A stretch of DNA of 64,000 nucleotides from Glaciecola sp047250385 (GCF_047250385.1 NZ_JBLBVM010000045.1:62001-126000), one strand, 5' to 3'; positions 1-9,415 are shown, counted from the first letter of the stretch. Numbers and translations are program-made. The notes: generated by a model not told the origin, from the sequence alone.

Positions 1-1634
1 ATAAATAGCTTGCTAATCAACATTGGTAAATAGTTAAACAGCAAGGCGAAAGGAAATATGAGGATTTTGCCGAAAACCTTGAGTATCTTTTTAAATTTGC
101 CAACAGGTTTTTGCGTATTTGTTGGCTCGTCAGCAGCGTCAATTTCAGATTCTTCTGGCTGATTAAATTCACGTGAAGCCAGCATGGGAATTAGAGTAAG
201 TGCAACCACTAGTGAAGCCAATAAGGCAAAGGTCACGGTAATGGCTTGGTCACTAAATAGTTGACCAGCAAATCCTGTTACAAAGGCCAATGGAAAAAAC
301 ACAGCGAGAGTTGTTAGGGTTGAAGCAGTTACTGCTCCAGAAACTTCTTCCGTTCCACGTACGGCAGCCTCAACGATGCCTAAACCTTTTTCGCGATAGC
401 GGGCTATATTTTCAAGCACCACAATCGCATTATCTACCAACAAGCCTACTGCCAAGGCAATACCGCCCAGTGACATAATATTGAGGCTAATATCATTGGC
501 GAACATCAAGTTAAAGGTCGCAATAATGGAAACCGGTATGGCTAAGGAAATAATGACGGTATTAAAGAAGTTGCCTAAAAAGAGATATAGGATCAGCATA
601 GCTAACACGCCGCCCATGATCGCCGCGCTTTTGACTTCATCTACCGCATTAACAATAAACTCAGATTGATCGTAAATGATGGTAAAAGATAAGCCCTCAG
701 GTAGTGTTTTCTTTAAGTCAGTGAGCTTAGCGTTGACTGCTTTAGCTACCGTAACAGTGTTTGCATCGCCTTCTTTATAAATGGCGAGTTCTATGGCCTC
801 GTTGTTATTCACTCGAGTGATGTCTGTGCGCTCTTTTTCACCGTCAATTACGCGTGCAATGTCTTTTAGATAAATCGTTCGGCCTTCTTCCTGCTTAACA
901 ATCATGTTGCTAAGCTGCTCTAAAGACACAAACTGGTTAACGGTACGCACTAAGTATTCTTGTTGCCCATCGTAGACTCGACCGGCAGACATATTGATAT
1001 TTTCGCTTTGAATTCTGGACACGATGTTTTGGGCCGTTATGGCTCTTTGCGCCGCTTTTTCTTGGTCAAACACCACTTGAATTTCTTGTTGTAAACCACC
1101 GCCTAACTGCGCCGCAGCAACGCCAGATATGGTTTCAATTTGCCGTTTAATTTCTTGCTCGGCAAAGGTGCGTACTTGTTTTAGTGCCCGTGGATTAGTG
1201 TTGTCGGTCGACAAACCTAAACGAACAATAGGATCTAGGGAAGGGTTGAAGCGCAAGATAACAGGCCTTTGCACATCTAACGGCAGCGCAATTATGTCAA
1301 GCTTTTCGCGCACATTTTGAGTGGCGAAATCCATTGCCGTGCCCCACTCAAACTCAATAACCACATCAGACTGACCTGCTTTTGATATTGAATGTACTTT
1401 GCGAATGCCTTTAACAACACCTACTGATTCTTCAATGGGTTTACTGATCAGTTGTTCTATTTCAGCGGGTGCAGCACCGGGGTTTTCGGTTCTTACGGTT
1501 AAAGTCGGATAAGATAAATCAGGCAGCAAGGACACCGATAGCCGAGAGAATCCCACCATTCCAAATAACATCACGGCAAGCGTGAACATGGCCACAGTAA
1601 CTGGCCGTCTGACTACCGTCTTTATAATACTCAT
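1..1634 (-). CDS. RND efflux permease (HAE1-type), 3' part outside window
   Basis: About 544 N-terminal residues are visible, starting at ATG 1634 (MSIIKTVVRRPVTVAMFT); the rest runs off the left edge. This is the proton-driven inner membrane pump of a tripartite drug or lipid exporter. It shows the first transmembrane helix, the first periplasmic porter half and transmembrane helices 2 to about 6, with the helix 4 motif GLLVDNAIVVLEN, in which the usual second Asp of the DD pair is Asn. After helix 6 comes an acidic, proline-rich segment (EESEIDAADEP). The start lies 3 bases after the stop of the adaptor gene, so the two form an operon. Substrate cannot be read from the sequence. Confidence 0.93.
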   Translation of the reverse strand, partial: MSIIKTVVRRPVTVAMFTLAVMLFGMVGFSRLSVSLLPDLSYPTLTVRTENPGAAPAEIEQLISKPIEESVGVVKGIRKVHSISKAGQSDVVIEFEWGTAMDFATQNVREKLDIIALPLDVQRPVILRFNPSLDPIVRLGLSTDNTNPRALKQVRTFAEQEIKRQIETISGVAAAQLGGGLQQEIQVVFDQEKAAQRAITAQNIVSRIQSENINMSAGRVYDGQQEYLVRTVNQFVSLEQLSNMIVKQEEGRTIYLKDIARVIDGEKERTDITRVNNNEAIELAIYKEGDANTVTVAKAVNAKLTDLKKTLPEGLSFTIIYDQSEFIVNAVDEVKSAAIMGGVLAMLILYLFLGNFFNTVIISLAIPVSIIATFNLMFANDISLNIMSLGGIALAVGLLVDNAIVVLENIARYREKGLGIVEAAVRGTEEVSGAVTASTLTTLAVFFPLAFVTGFAGQLFSDQAITVTFALLASLVVALTLIPMLASREFNQPEESEIDAADEPTNTQKPVGKFKKILKVFGKILIFPFALLFNYLPMLISKLF

Positions 1635-1637
1635 AAA

Positions 1638-2828
1638 CTAGTTTGCCGCAGCAACAGAACTATCAGCGCCTGCATCGCTGCTATCTACATTGTTCTTATT
1701 CACTGGGCTTTGACCGGTGCTACTTTGCTCCGTGCTACTTTTTTCGAGACTAGTTGTTACCTCAACCGTACTTTCTTCTTGGCCAATTATCTTGACCTCG
1801 GAGTCTACTTTTAAGCCTAGTTGCCCAACAGTAATAATTGGGGCTTTTGCATCTAAAGGTGTTAACACTTCAACCATACCGTCTTCTTCAAATCCGGTTT
1901 CCACAATGACTTTTTTCGCTTTGTTGTTTTCGACAATAAACAGACTTGTTTCAGTATCGGTTACCAAGAGCGCTTTTAATGGCACCAATTGCGCGTTTTC
2001 ACGTTCATCTAAGGTGAGTGACACTTTTGCAAACATACCTGGCTTCAGACGATAAGCTTCGTTATTAACATTCAGAGTTACCTTAAAAGTACCTGAGGTG
2101 GTATCGATGATGGGAGAAATCAAAGCGACTGTTGCGGGAATTGCTTGCGAAGTAGATGGAAACTCTAACTCAGCTTCTTGACCTATACTTACGTTATTAA
2201 TTTCAGATTCAGGCAAATACACCACGCCTTGCAGCGTATCGAGGGCAACAATTGAAAACATCTCGCCGCCCGGATTAGCCGTCATATTACCTTCTTTAAC
2301 CATGCGCTCGGCCACAACTCCCGAAATAGGTGCTCGAACCTTGGAATCGCGTACTTGAATTTGAGCAACTTTTTGTTGGTTGCGTCGGGTTTTTACCAAA
2401 AACTCAAGTTTTTCAAAGTCTTTAATCGACACCAACTGATTGCCTTGAACCGGTTTACTTCTATTAAACTCAGAGATAGCAGATTCTAAATCAATAGTGG
2501 TGCGCTCTAATTCAAGTTGGTAGTTTTCTGAATCGATTTCGGCAAGCACGTCGCCCTTATTCACAAACATGCCTTCTTCGACCAAAATCTTTTCAATCAT
2601 GCCAGTAACCTTATTCGTCACCGTGCTTTCGGCCCGTGCTTCTAAGATCGCCGTTGTTTTGTAGGTATTCGAAATCTTGCCAAATTCAAGAAAAGTGGCT
2701 TCAACAGGCACTTGATAAACACTTTCTTCGGACTTTTCTTTTTGTTCTTTCCCACCACCAGAACAGGCAGACAGTGAGATTGTGGCAACAGCAATTAAGG
2801 CTAAACTATAGAATTTAGTGCGGGGCAT
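1638..2828 (-). CDS. RND periplasmic adaptor, lipoprotein
   Basis: Membrane fusion protein of 396 aa that would link the permease just downstream to an outer membrane channel. The N-terminus is a lipoprotein signal with lipobox LSAC at residues 19-22 followed by SGGGKEQ, so it should be anchored in the inner membrane by a lipid. The barrel-sandwich half motifs are present (VTNKVTGMIEKILVEEGMFV and RAPISGVVAERMVKEGNM), with a rather short helical hairpin between them, then beta-barrel and membrane-proximal domains. The last 45 residues are Ser/Thr/Asp-rich low complexity. It is first in the two-gene operon; no outer membrane gene is adjacent. Confidence 0.93.
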   Translation of the reverse strand: MPRTKFYSLALIAVATISLSACSGGGKEQKEKSEESVYQVPVEATFLEFGKISNTYKTTAILEARAESTVTNKVTGMIEKILVEEGMFVNKGDVLAEIDSENYQLELERTTIDLESAISEFNRSKPVQGNQLVSIKDFEKLEFLVKTRRNQQKVAQIQVRDSKVRAPISGVVAERMVKEGNMTANPGGEMFSIVALDTLQGVVYLPESEINNVSIGQEAELEFPSTSQAIPATVALISPIIDTTSGTFKVTLNVNNEAYRLKPGMFAKVSLTLDERENAQLVPLKALLVTDTETSLFIVENNKAKKVIVETGFEEDGMVEVLTPLDAKAPIITVGQLGLKVDSEVKIIGQEESTVEVTTSLEKSSTEQSSTGQSPVNKNNVDSSDAGADSSVAAAN

Positions 2829-3041
2829 GATAATCCATTCATTATAATTTCATTACATTTCAAACAAGTTTACGCTGAATATAAACAGAGTGACACAAAC
2901 CAAATGTGTAAAATTGTAACGACTAATTAACGGAGTATATTGGAAATTGCTAGAAGCGAAGTAAAGACTGATAACTTATGCAAGCCCCATTCTCAATTCC
3001 TTTTGACTCGAGGGGCTTCTGGTATATCTAGGGACGTTTAT

Positions 3042-3353
3042 CTACAAAACACCAACTTCAAGTAAAGGTGTAATCCAGTAGCGGATGATTTTGTCCGGAT
3101 TTGTTGTGCTTAACAAGTGGCGAAGTTGCTCAGAATTTACTTCATTGTGAATGATTTCAAAGCGATAAAAGTCACGATACCCTTCTACTTGTTCACTTAC
3201 GTTGTAATGACTATTTGCTTTGCTGAATCCTTGAATTTTTACTAGGCTAAAACCACTGATGCAGCTTTCATCCATTAAGGTATCAACAACTTTATCTTTC
3301 AATCCTTCTGGCACTATAGCAGTCAATATCAGGTTATTTTGAATTTGCGTCAC
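3042..3353 (-). CDS. DUF3240 family protein linked to metal efflux
   Basis: Small cytoplasmic protein of 103 aa resembling the DUF3240 family, whose genes commonly sit beside CusA/CzcA-type permeases and whose fold is thought to be PII-like. It starts with GTG at 3353, supported by GGAG seven bases upstream, and overlaps the last 20 bases of the permease gene, so it is translationally coupled to it. It has no membrane segment. A role as regulatory or metal-sensing partner of the pump is inference from family and position. It is the last gene of the operon running leftward from 8625. Confidence 0.8.
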   Translation of the reverse strand: MTQIQNNLILTAIVPEGLKDKVVDTLMDESCISGFSLVKIQGFSKANSHYNVSEQVEGYRDFYRFEIIHNEVNSEQLRHLLSTTNPDKIIRYWITPLLEVGVL

Positions 3354-6300
3354 GGCGGCTCTCCAACCAAATGTAAAATACAGGAATTAAGAACAAGGTA
3401 GTAAAGGTTGAAGTAAATAGTCCTCCAATTACTACAATCGCGAGGGGCTTTTGAATTTCAGCGCCTGGCCCGGTAGCAAAGGCTAGAGGAAATAGTCCAA
3501 ACATGGCGGTACTGGCAGTCATTAAAACTGGACGTAGTCGTCTTTTTGCTCCCAGAACAATACGTTCAACTAAGTTACTAATCTCGTACCTAGATTGCTC
3601 AAAGTAGCTCACCATAACGACTCCGTTTAATACAGCAACTCCAAGAAGAGCAATGAAGCCAACCGATGCTGGGACGGATAAGAATTCGCCACTTATAAAT
3701 AAGGCGATTACACCTCCCATAGTTGCAAATGGAATGTTAGCTAGTATTAAGCCAGCTTTGCTAAGAGTGCCAAATGTTGTGAACAAAATTATAAGAATGA
3801 GGCCTAAAGCAACGGGTACTACTAGCATTAGATTGGTAGCGGCACGTTGCTGATTTTCAAATTCACCACCAAAATTTAAAGTATAACCGACGGGAAGATC
3901 GAGAGACTGATTCAAAGCTAGCTTGAGTTCGTCAACAAAGCCGACAATGTCTCTATCCTTCACGTTTGTAGTAACAACTGCAAACCTATTGCTATTCTCT
4001 CGCTCAATAAGTATTGGTCCTTGTTTAAATGAGATGGAAGCAATACTTTCAAGTGGTATCAAACTCGCATCGGGCATTAAAATGGTCATCTTTTCTAGGT
4101 CATTTATTGTCTTGGGCTTTAGCTTGTTTGCATCGGCAAGGCTGAACACTATCGGTGTTTTTTTCTTCCCTTCTATCAGAGTTGATAGCTCACTAGATTC
4201 AATTTGAGATTTAACAAACATGGATAATTCCGCAATTGTCATGTTGTAAGCACTAGCAACCTCAGGCTTCAAGCTAATGTTTAGGAAGTCACCGCCCTCA
4301 ATTACTGACGCGTTTACATCAACACTTCCTTGCAATGTGCGGGTACGTTCACTTATTCGCTCTGCTAATTTCGCTAATGTCCTTATGTCATTACCGAAGA
4401 CTTTAATGGACACATCCCCAGTGCTACCCGTAAGCATTTCAGATACGCGCATTTGAATTGGTTGAGTGAATCCAACGTTGATACCTGGAAAGCCATCGAG
4501 GACTTCTCTTATTTCATCAATCAGTTCTTGTTTACTCTCAAAACGCCATGTATCAACAGGTGCAAGCTCCATGAAAACATCCGTCTCGTTCAAACTCATT
4601 GGGTCTAGTCCGATTTCGTCTGCACCAACACGAGCTACGATTTGCTTTATTTCTGGAATCTTAGCGAGTAGGGCGTTTTCAATTTGGATATCCAATTCAG
4701 TCGATGCTGTTAAGGAAATGTTTGGTGACTTTTCCAGTTGTACGATGATGTCGCCTTCATCCAAAACGGGCATAAAGGTTTTACCTAGTAGCCCGTACAA
4801 TAAGATACTACCTATCAACACTACTAGCGTAACGATGATAACGGCGGTTGGTTTTAGGATGGTCTTTTTGAGTAGGTTCTCATATTTATCTTGGAGCCAT
4901 ACTACGAAGCGTGGTTCAGAAATGGTATCTGCTTTTAATAATAGTGAGGCTAAAGCGGGTATCACTGTTAACGACAGTATTAAAGACGAAATCATAGCAA
5001 ATACGATAGTGATTGCTACGGGCTTGAATAGCTTGCCCTCAAGTCCTGTTAAAGTTAAAAGTGGGGAAAATACAATAATTACAATAATAGTGCCTGAAAC
5101 AACCGGCACGGCAACTTCCTTGCAAGCACGAAAAATCAAATGTAACTTGGGAAGGGATGTATTTTGTTTGAGATTGTTAACCGTATTTTCAACGACAACA
5201 ACTGAAGCATCTACTAGCATACCAATAGCAATCACTAGTCCACCTAAGCTCATTAAGTTAGCGGACATATTAAAGTGATTCATCAATAAAAAAGTACAAA
5301 CGGCTGATAATGGCAATACAAGAGATACAACAACAGCTGCGCGTATATTTCCAAGAAATAATGAAAGCAACAGTATTACTAGAGCAACGGCGATTAGCAA
5401 AGCTTCTTCAATTGTACCAATCGCGGTATCAATTAAGTTTTTACGATTATAAAAGACGTTAATTTCAGTGCCTTTAGGCAGCGTCTTCTCGATTAAAGCC
5501 AGTTTTGCGGTGACATTTTCTATAACATCTGCAGTATTGGCTCCCTTTAGCGCAATTACAATCGCTTCGGTAGTTTCAACACCATTTCGAGTTACTGAGC
5601 CGTACCGAGTTAAGTGTCCTATCGTGACATTCGCAACATCTTGTAGATGGATAGCTGTGTCATTTTTATTGGCGATAACAATATTTTTTAATTCATATAA
5701 GCTTTGCACGCGACCTTCCGTGCGAACTATGAGTGTATCGTTACCAATATTTAAGCGACCAATGCTGCCATTTTGGTTGATATCTTGAATGGTTTGGCTT
5801 AACTGACTAAATGACATGCCAATACTTGCTAGCTTTACAGGATCAGGGCTAATTTGAAAAGTTTTTGCGAAACCGCCAAGAATATTAACATCGGCGACCC
5901 CATTTATGCTTCTTAGTAGGGGACGTATTTCCCATTCTAATAACTGTCTACGCTCAATTAGCGTCATTCCAGGGTTCTCAATAGAGAACATGAACATTTC
6001 ACTCAGTGCAGTACTCATCGGTGCTACACCACCTTCTAACCCTTCGGGCAGTGAAGGTAAAACATTTGATAGGCGTTCCGCGACTTGCTGGCGAGCCCAA
6101 TAGATGTCAGTACCTTCTTTAAAGTCAATGGTTATATCAGTGATCGCATACTTCGTAGTGGAGCGCAGTATCTCTTGATCGGGTATCCCCAATAGCTCGG
6201 TTTCAATGGGAAGTGTAACCTGCGCTTCGATCTCTTCCGCCGTCATGCCAGGCGCTTTAAGTATTACTTTCACCTGCGTTGGTGATATTTCAGGAAAGGC

Positions 6301-6411
6301 ATCTATAGGCAATGCAAACCAAGCAGAAATGCCCGCAATGAATAAAAACAAAGAAACGATTATTACAAATATACGCTGAATAAGCGAAAAACGAATTACA
6401 TTGGAAAGCAT
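3334..6411 (-). CDS. Heavy-metal-type RND permease (CusA/CzcA family)
   Basis: Inner membrane metal-proton antiporter of 1025 aa, full length for the HME-RND family. N-terminal MLSNVIRFSLIQRIFV and the motifs FPEISPTQVKV, GRLNIGNDTLIVRTEGRVQ and FMPVLDEGDIIVQLEKSP are typical. Helix 4 reads GGLVIAIGMLVDASVVVVEN, closer to the CusA (Cu/Ag) pattern than to the CzcA pattern, which carries an extra Asp (DFG). Metal specificity stays open because I cannot confirm the CusA methionine ligands. It lies 4 bases after the adaptor gene and overlaps the DUF3240 gene, so it is the third of four genes in the operon. Confidence 0.93.
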   Translation of the reverse strand: MLSNVIRFSLIQRIFVIIVSLFLFIAGISAWFALPIDAFPEISPTQVKVILKAPGMTAEEIEAQVTLPIETELLGIPDQEILRSTTKYAITDITIDFKEGTDIYWARQQVAERLSNVLPSLPEGLEGGVAPMSTALSEMFMFSIENPGMTLIERRQLLEWEIRPLLRSINGVADVNILGGFAKTFQISPDPVKLASIGMSFSQLSQTIQDINQNGSIGRLNIGNDTLIVRTEGRVQSLYELKNIVIANKNDTAIHLQDVANVTIGHLTRYGSVTRNGVETTEAIVIALKGANTADVIENVTAKLALIEKTLPKGTEINVFYNRKNLIDTAIGTIEEALLIAVALVILLLSLFLGNIRAAVVVSLVLPLSAVCTFLLMNHFNMSANLMSLGGLVIAIGMLVDASVVVVENTVNNLKQNTSLPKLHLIFRACKEVAVPVVSGTIIVIIVFSPLLTLTGLEGKLFKPVAITIVFAMISSLILSLTVIPALASLLLKADTISEPRFVVWLQDKYENLLKKTILKPTAVIIVTLVVLIGSILLYGLLGKTFMPVLDEGDIIVQLEKSPNISLTASTELDIQIENALLAKIPEIKQIVARVGADEIGLDPMSLNETDVFMELAPVDTWRFESKQELIDEIREVLDGFPGINVGFTQPIQMRVSEMLTGSTGDVSIKVFGNDIRTLAKLAERISERTRTLQGSVDVNASVIEGGDFLNISLKPEVASAYNMTIAELSMFVKSQIESSELSTLIEGKKKTPIVFSLADANKLKPKTINDLEKMTILMPDASLIPLESIASISFKQGPILIERENSNRFAVVTTNVKDRDIVGFVDELKLALNQSLDLPVGYTLNFGGEFENQQRAATNLMLVVPVALGLILIILFTTFGTLSKAGLILANIPFATMGGVIALFISGEFLSVPASVGFIALLGVAVLNGVVMVSYFEQSRYEISNLVERIVLGAKRRLRPVLMTASTAMFGLFPLAFATGPGAEIQKPLAIVVIGGLFTSTFTTLFLIPVFYIWLESRRDANSK

Positions 6412-6415
6412 CTAA

Positions 6416-7438
6416 TTATAACCCCATACCTAGCAGAATTCCTTGTACAGCACTGACTGAAGTTACCAATACTTTTTTATCTGCTAATGACTCAGTTGAT
6501 TTCACCACATAACTGTCATCATCAGATGTCATTAGGATTACCTTGACTGCTGAAAAGTTTTGCTCATTTTTTACGAAAACATAATTGAGCCCTTCCCAAT
6601 TGAACACGCTGGATTGTTTTATTTTGTAGGCTTGGGTTTGATACTCTGGCCTTACACTGATCATTTGACCAATAACTAAGTTACAGACACTCGCTATAGG
6701 TTTACTCCAAGCTGTTTGATAGAAAGGAGAGTTTGCGTTCTCAGTGAAGTCGATTTCAAGCTGACAATATTCACTTCTGACAAATAACGGTTTCTGAGTG
6801 ACATCAATGGGTAAGTTAATTTGCAACCTAATTGCTTGCATAGGTGTGAACAATGCTATCGTGTTTCCACTATTTACGATGTTTGTCGCATTGTATTGAA
6901 TAATTCCGGCCACGGGTGAAGCTAAAGTCAGTGCTTCTTTTTCGTCGTCGACACTGAGAACTAAATCGAAGAAGTGTGTAAGCTCGTCATATTCCATTTT
7001 TGTTTCATGAAATTGAACACTGATATCTAACCAAACTTGTTCACTAATAGCTTTGCGCTCGTATAGCTTTCGATTGTTATCAAATAAAGCCTTAGATTGC
7101 ATGTACAGGGTTTTCTTTAATTCATAAAGGCGGTGAAAATGATGAACTTCGGGGCCTTGAATAATAGCGAAAGCTTCATTCTTATCGACAGGATCTCCAG
7201 AGCCCTTCAAGTACTCTAGTTGTTGTACATCGATTGGTGATTTAAATACATAAGACTGGCCCGGTAAAGCAAAGACTTTAGCCATGGCATCCTTGCCAGA
7301 GTATGAAGAAACGGGTTCGATTGTGTCTGTTTTTAAAGATAGTGCGCCTAAGTTTTTTACGTCAACACTCAAGTCTTTAGCAAAAGCTGACATGCAAATA
7401 AATGCTGTTGATAAAATAAATAGGGATAACGTTTTCAT
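6416..7438 (-). CDS. Periplasmic adaptor of metal RND system (CzcB-like)
   Basis: Secreted adaptor of 340 aa with a cleavable signal peptide (MKTLSLFILSTAFICMSAFA). It carries a split biotinyl-lipoyl-like domain (GQSYVFKSPIDVQQLEYLKG and LASPVAGIIQYN) around a helical hairpin. A His-rich patch, EVHHFHR, opens the hairpin and could bind metal, though this is speculation. It is shorter than most CzcB proteins and lacks their N-terminal metal-binding extension. The start overlaps the outer membrane gene stop by 4 bases and the permease follows 4 bases after its own stop, so all are co-translated. Confidence 0.85.
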   Translation of the reverse strand: MKTLSLFILSTAFICMSAFAKDLSVDVKNLGALSLKTDTIEPVSSYSGKDAMAKVFALPGQSYVFKSPIDVQQLEYLKGSGDPVDKNEAFAIIQGPEVHHFHRLYELKKTLYMQSKALFDNNRKLYERKAISEQVWLDISVQFHETKMEYDELTHFFDLVLSVDDEKEALTLASPVAGIIQYNATNIVNSGNTIALFTPMQAIRLQINLPIDVTQKPLFVRSEYCQLEIDFTENANSPFYQTAWSKPIASVCNLVIGQMISVRPEYQTQAYKIKQSSVFNWEGLNYVFVKNEQNFSAVKVILMTSDDDSYVVKSTESLADKKVLVTSVSAVQGILLGMGL

Positions 7439-8625
7439 AAGGTAAGTCCTGCTGCTTGTCTCATTAAGGCAATTTGACGATTTACTTGGATTAGGTTCAA
7501 TTCAATATCTTTTTCTGAATCAACAGTGTTGAGTAATGTTCGAATATAAAACTCTTGATCAGGAGCGTTGGCTCCCCTTAATTCCTGCATTGCTCGGGCT
7601 AAATCGAGCACATTGCTTTTGCCGGAATCTAGGAGGTTTTGTTTTTGTTTCAGAAACTCAAACTCTTGTAACAAAGCCGCTTGTGCGTCAGCGAGTTGGT
7701 TAATCAGCTTGCTTCTAGCAATATTATATTCAGTCGTAGCGTTTAAATATTGGCTTTGCTGAATAGTCGATAATTTATTGCCGATGGTTAAAGGGACTTC
7801 GATACCAAGCCCAATTTGATTTTCTGAATAGCTCGGTGTTTCAACTCGCTTCCCGGTAACTTGAACATTCCAAGCAGCTGTTTTCTTACTTCCACTTAAT
7901 AAGCTTTGCTCTGTGCTTTGATATGCTGCATCTAATGCTAATACATCCGGGTGAGCGCTTACATTCAAAAGATTTAGCTCCGGCGCCTTTTCAATAATGT
8001 CACTAGGCAACTCTCTCAAGCCCGTTAGCCTTTGATACTTTGCTGTCAAACGGTTGATGTTTTGATGATGTTGAAGAAGTAGGATCTTTTGGTCGTTGTA
8101 TTCTTTTTGGACGATCAATGACAGATATCGAGGGATAGCTTGAACCGCAGCCAAGTCACTGTACTGTTCAGACAAAGCTAACAATATTTCTTGTTTTTTA
8201 GTGACAATTGCGGCTGAAACTTGTTCGGCTCGAATATCCCATAGAATGTTTCGAATTAGACCTGACAAATAAAGAGCATATTGTTTTTGGGCATTGACAC
8301 GAAGTGCTTCTATATTGCTACTTAAGCTCTTTTCAACTTTTCTTAAGAAAGGAGACTTTATGGGAAGATTTAGACTGATTTCAGTTTCAGTAGTTCCCAA
8401 GCTATCTTGACTATCTAAGTACATTAAAGAAGCTGATGGGCTACCATCTAACCAATCCAAATTGTCTGCGTTGAATGCTAATTTTTGTTTCTTTTTTGAG
8501 ATACCATTAGACTGCTTCTCTATTGCAGCCGTTAAGCTATCATGTAAGGTTATGCTAGTTTGTGCACCAACTAACGAGTAGATGCTTAGCAATAAAACTA
8601 AAATAACAAATTGTTTCAAACTCAT
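7435..8625 (-). CDS. TolC-family outer membrane efflux protein (CzcC-like)
   Basis: Outer membrane channel of the metal efflux operon and its first gene. The chosen start, ATG 8625 (MSLKQFVILVLLLSIYSLVG), gives a clean signal peptide ending near AQT and a protein of 396 aa. An in-frame ATG at 8709 would add 28 polar residues before the signal, has no Shine-Dalgarno sequence and overlaps a candidate operator, so I reject it. The rest is mostly alpha-helical and Gln/Leu-rich with the duplicated outer membrane factor pattern (for example LGIEVPLTIGNKLSTIQQSQ). It is divergent from the LuxR-type gene at 8783. Confidence 0.85.
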   Translation of the reverse strand: MSLKQFVILVLLLSIYSLVGAQTSITLHDSLTAAIEKQSNGISKKKQKLAFNADNLDWLDGSPSASLMYLDSQDSLGTTETEISLNLPIKSPFLRKVEKSLSSNIEALRVNAQKQYALYLSGLIRNILWDIRAEQVSAAIVTKKQEILLALSEQYSDLAAVQAIPRYLSLIVQKEYNDQKILLLQHHQNINRLTAKYQRLTGLRELPSDIIEKAPELNLLNVSAHPDVLALDAAYQSTEQSLLSGSKKTAAWNVQVTGKRVETPSYSENQIGLGIEVPLTIGNKLSTIQQSQYLNATTEYNIARSKLINQLADAQAALLQEFEFLKQKQNLLDSGKSNVLDLARAMQELRGANAPDQEFYIRTLLNTVDSEKDIELNLIQVNRQIALMRQAAGLTL

Positions 8626-8704
8626 AACGTTAATACCCAAGCTCACTCGCAACCCACATTTATTTAATGTTGTATTATGCTTTAAAGTTGACGAATAGTT
8701 ATTA

Positions 8705-8737
8705 AACATATGTACTATAAGGCATCGAACATATGTA
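8705..8737. promoter_or_regulatory. Twin ACATATGT operator candidate
   Basis: Two identical copies of AACATATGTA, at 8705-8714 and 8728-8737, each holding the 8-base palindrome ACATATGT. They are 23 bases apart and lie in the 157-base gap between the divergent metal efflux operon and the LuxR-type regulator gene. Position and symmetry fit binding of a dimeric regulator to neighbouring faces of the helix. No regulator is proven. Confidence 0.45.
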
Positions 8738-8782
8738 TAACGATGGCGCTAGAAGGACTAGTTTCATGACGCAGAGGTCTAA

Positions 8783-9274
8783 ATGAGGAATGCAGTAATA
8801 ACATTAATTTTGATCACCATTATGGTGCTCAATGCTTTGGATGTAGTCGTTGATATTGGTTTGGGGGTTCCATTTTGGCATATCGTACAGGAAAGTATGC
8901 TGGTGGTTCTTTCCGCGATAGGTGCGGCATTACTTATTTTTCACATGCATAAAAAGAACAAGAGCTTAAAATATTTAGCGCTGGATTTGGCTGATGCAAA
9001 TAAACAAATAAGCCTGTTGAATGGTAAGATCCAAGAAGAACGCAAGCGCTACAGTTTAGTGATCAAGGAGCAATTTGAGCATTGGGGTTTAACTACTGGA
9101 GAGCAACAGGTTGCGATTCTATTATTGAAAGGTCTTAGTTTCAAAGAGATATCGACAGTTCGGGAAACTAAAGAAATGACTGTCCGTCAACAAGCCTCAA
9201 GTATTTATTCTAAAAGTGGTTTGGTGGGCCGACATGAGTTTTCGGCTTGGTTTCTTGAGGACTTTTTAAGTTAA
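8783..9274 (+). CDS. Membrane-anchored LuxR-type regulator
   Basis: Protein of 163 aa with two predicted transmembrane helices (about residues 4-22 and 35-53), a charged coiled-coil-like linker (about 58-88) and a C-terminal LuxR/GerE-like helix-turn-helix (LTTGEQQVAILLLKGLSFKE, then a recognition-helix region near MTVRQQASSIYSKSGLVGR). The start ATG is preceded by AGAGG. It is transcribed away from the metal RND operon, so it is the natural candidate for that operon's regulator. The absence of a receiver domain and the membrane anchor suggest it senses an envelope signal directly; this is inference. The HTH is somewhat divergent from the classic LuxR consensus. Confidence 0.75.
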   Translation: MRNAVITLILITIMVLNALDVVVDIGLGVPFWHIVQESMLVVLSAIGAALLIFHMHKKNKSLKYLALDLADANKQISLLNGKIQEERKRYSLVIKEQFEHWGLTTGEQQVAILLLKGLSFKEISTVRETKEMTVRQQASSIYSKSGLVGRHEFSAWFLEDFLS

Positions 9275-9296
9275 TTTGTGATGAAAGTATATAATT

Positions 9297-9354
9297 TATA
9301 GTTCGTCGAACTATATATAAACGCTGTTAAGTTACCACCGCGAAAGCGGCGGTG
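9297..9354. repeat. Two hairpins between convergent genes
   Basis: A perfect 19-base palindrome (TATAGTTCGTCGAACTATA, 9297-9315) is followed by a GC-rich stem, CACCGC at 9336-9341 pairing with GCGGTG at 9349-9354. They sit between the convergent LuxR-type gene and malY-like gene. A role in ending transcription is likely by position, but neither hairpin has a strong T run on either strand. Confidence 0.45.
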
Positions 9355-9415
9355 ACGGGGGCAAAAACGCAGTAGACCTTGGGATCTTCGTGTTAGTCTT
9401 TTAACGTCAATACAC

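Noticed and set aside
2982..3018. AAGCCCC / GGGGCTT stem after the DUF3240 gene
   Set aside because: Seven-base stem with a 23-base loop and no T run on the minus strand; too weak to call a terminator.
4466..5278. 270-codon open frame on the plus strand opposite the metal RND permease
   Set aside because: It is fully antisense to a clear full-length permease, is Ser/Thr/Ile-rich as expected from reversed membrane codons, and has no recognisable domain.
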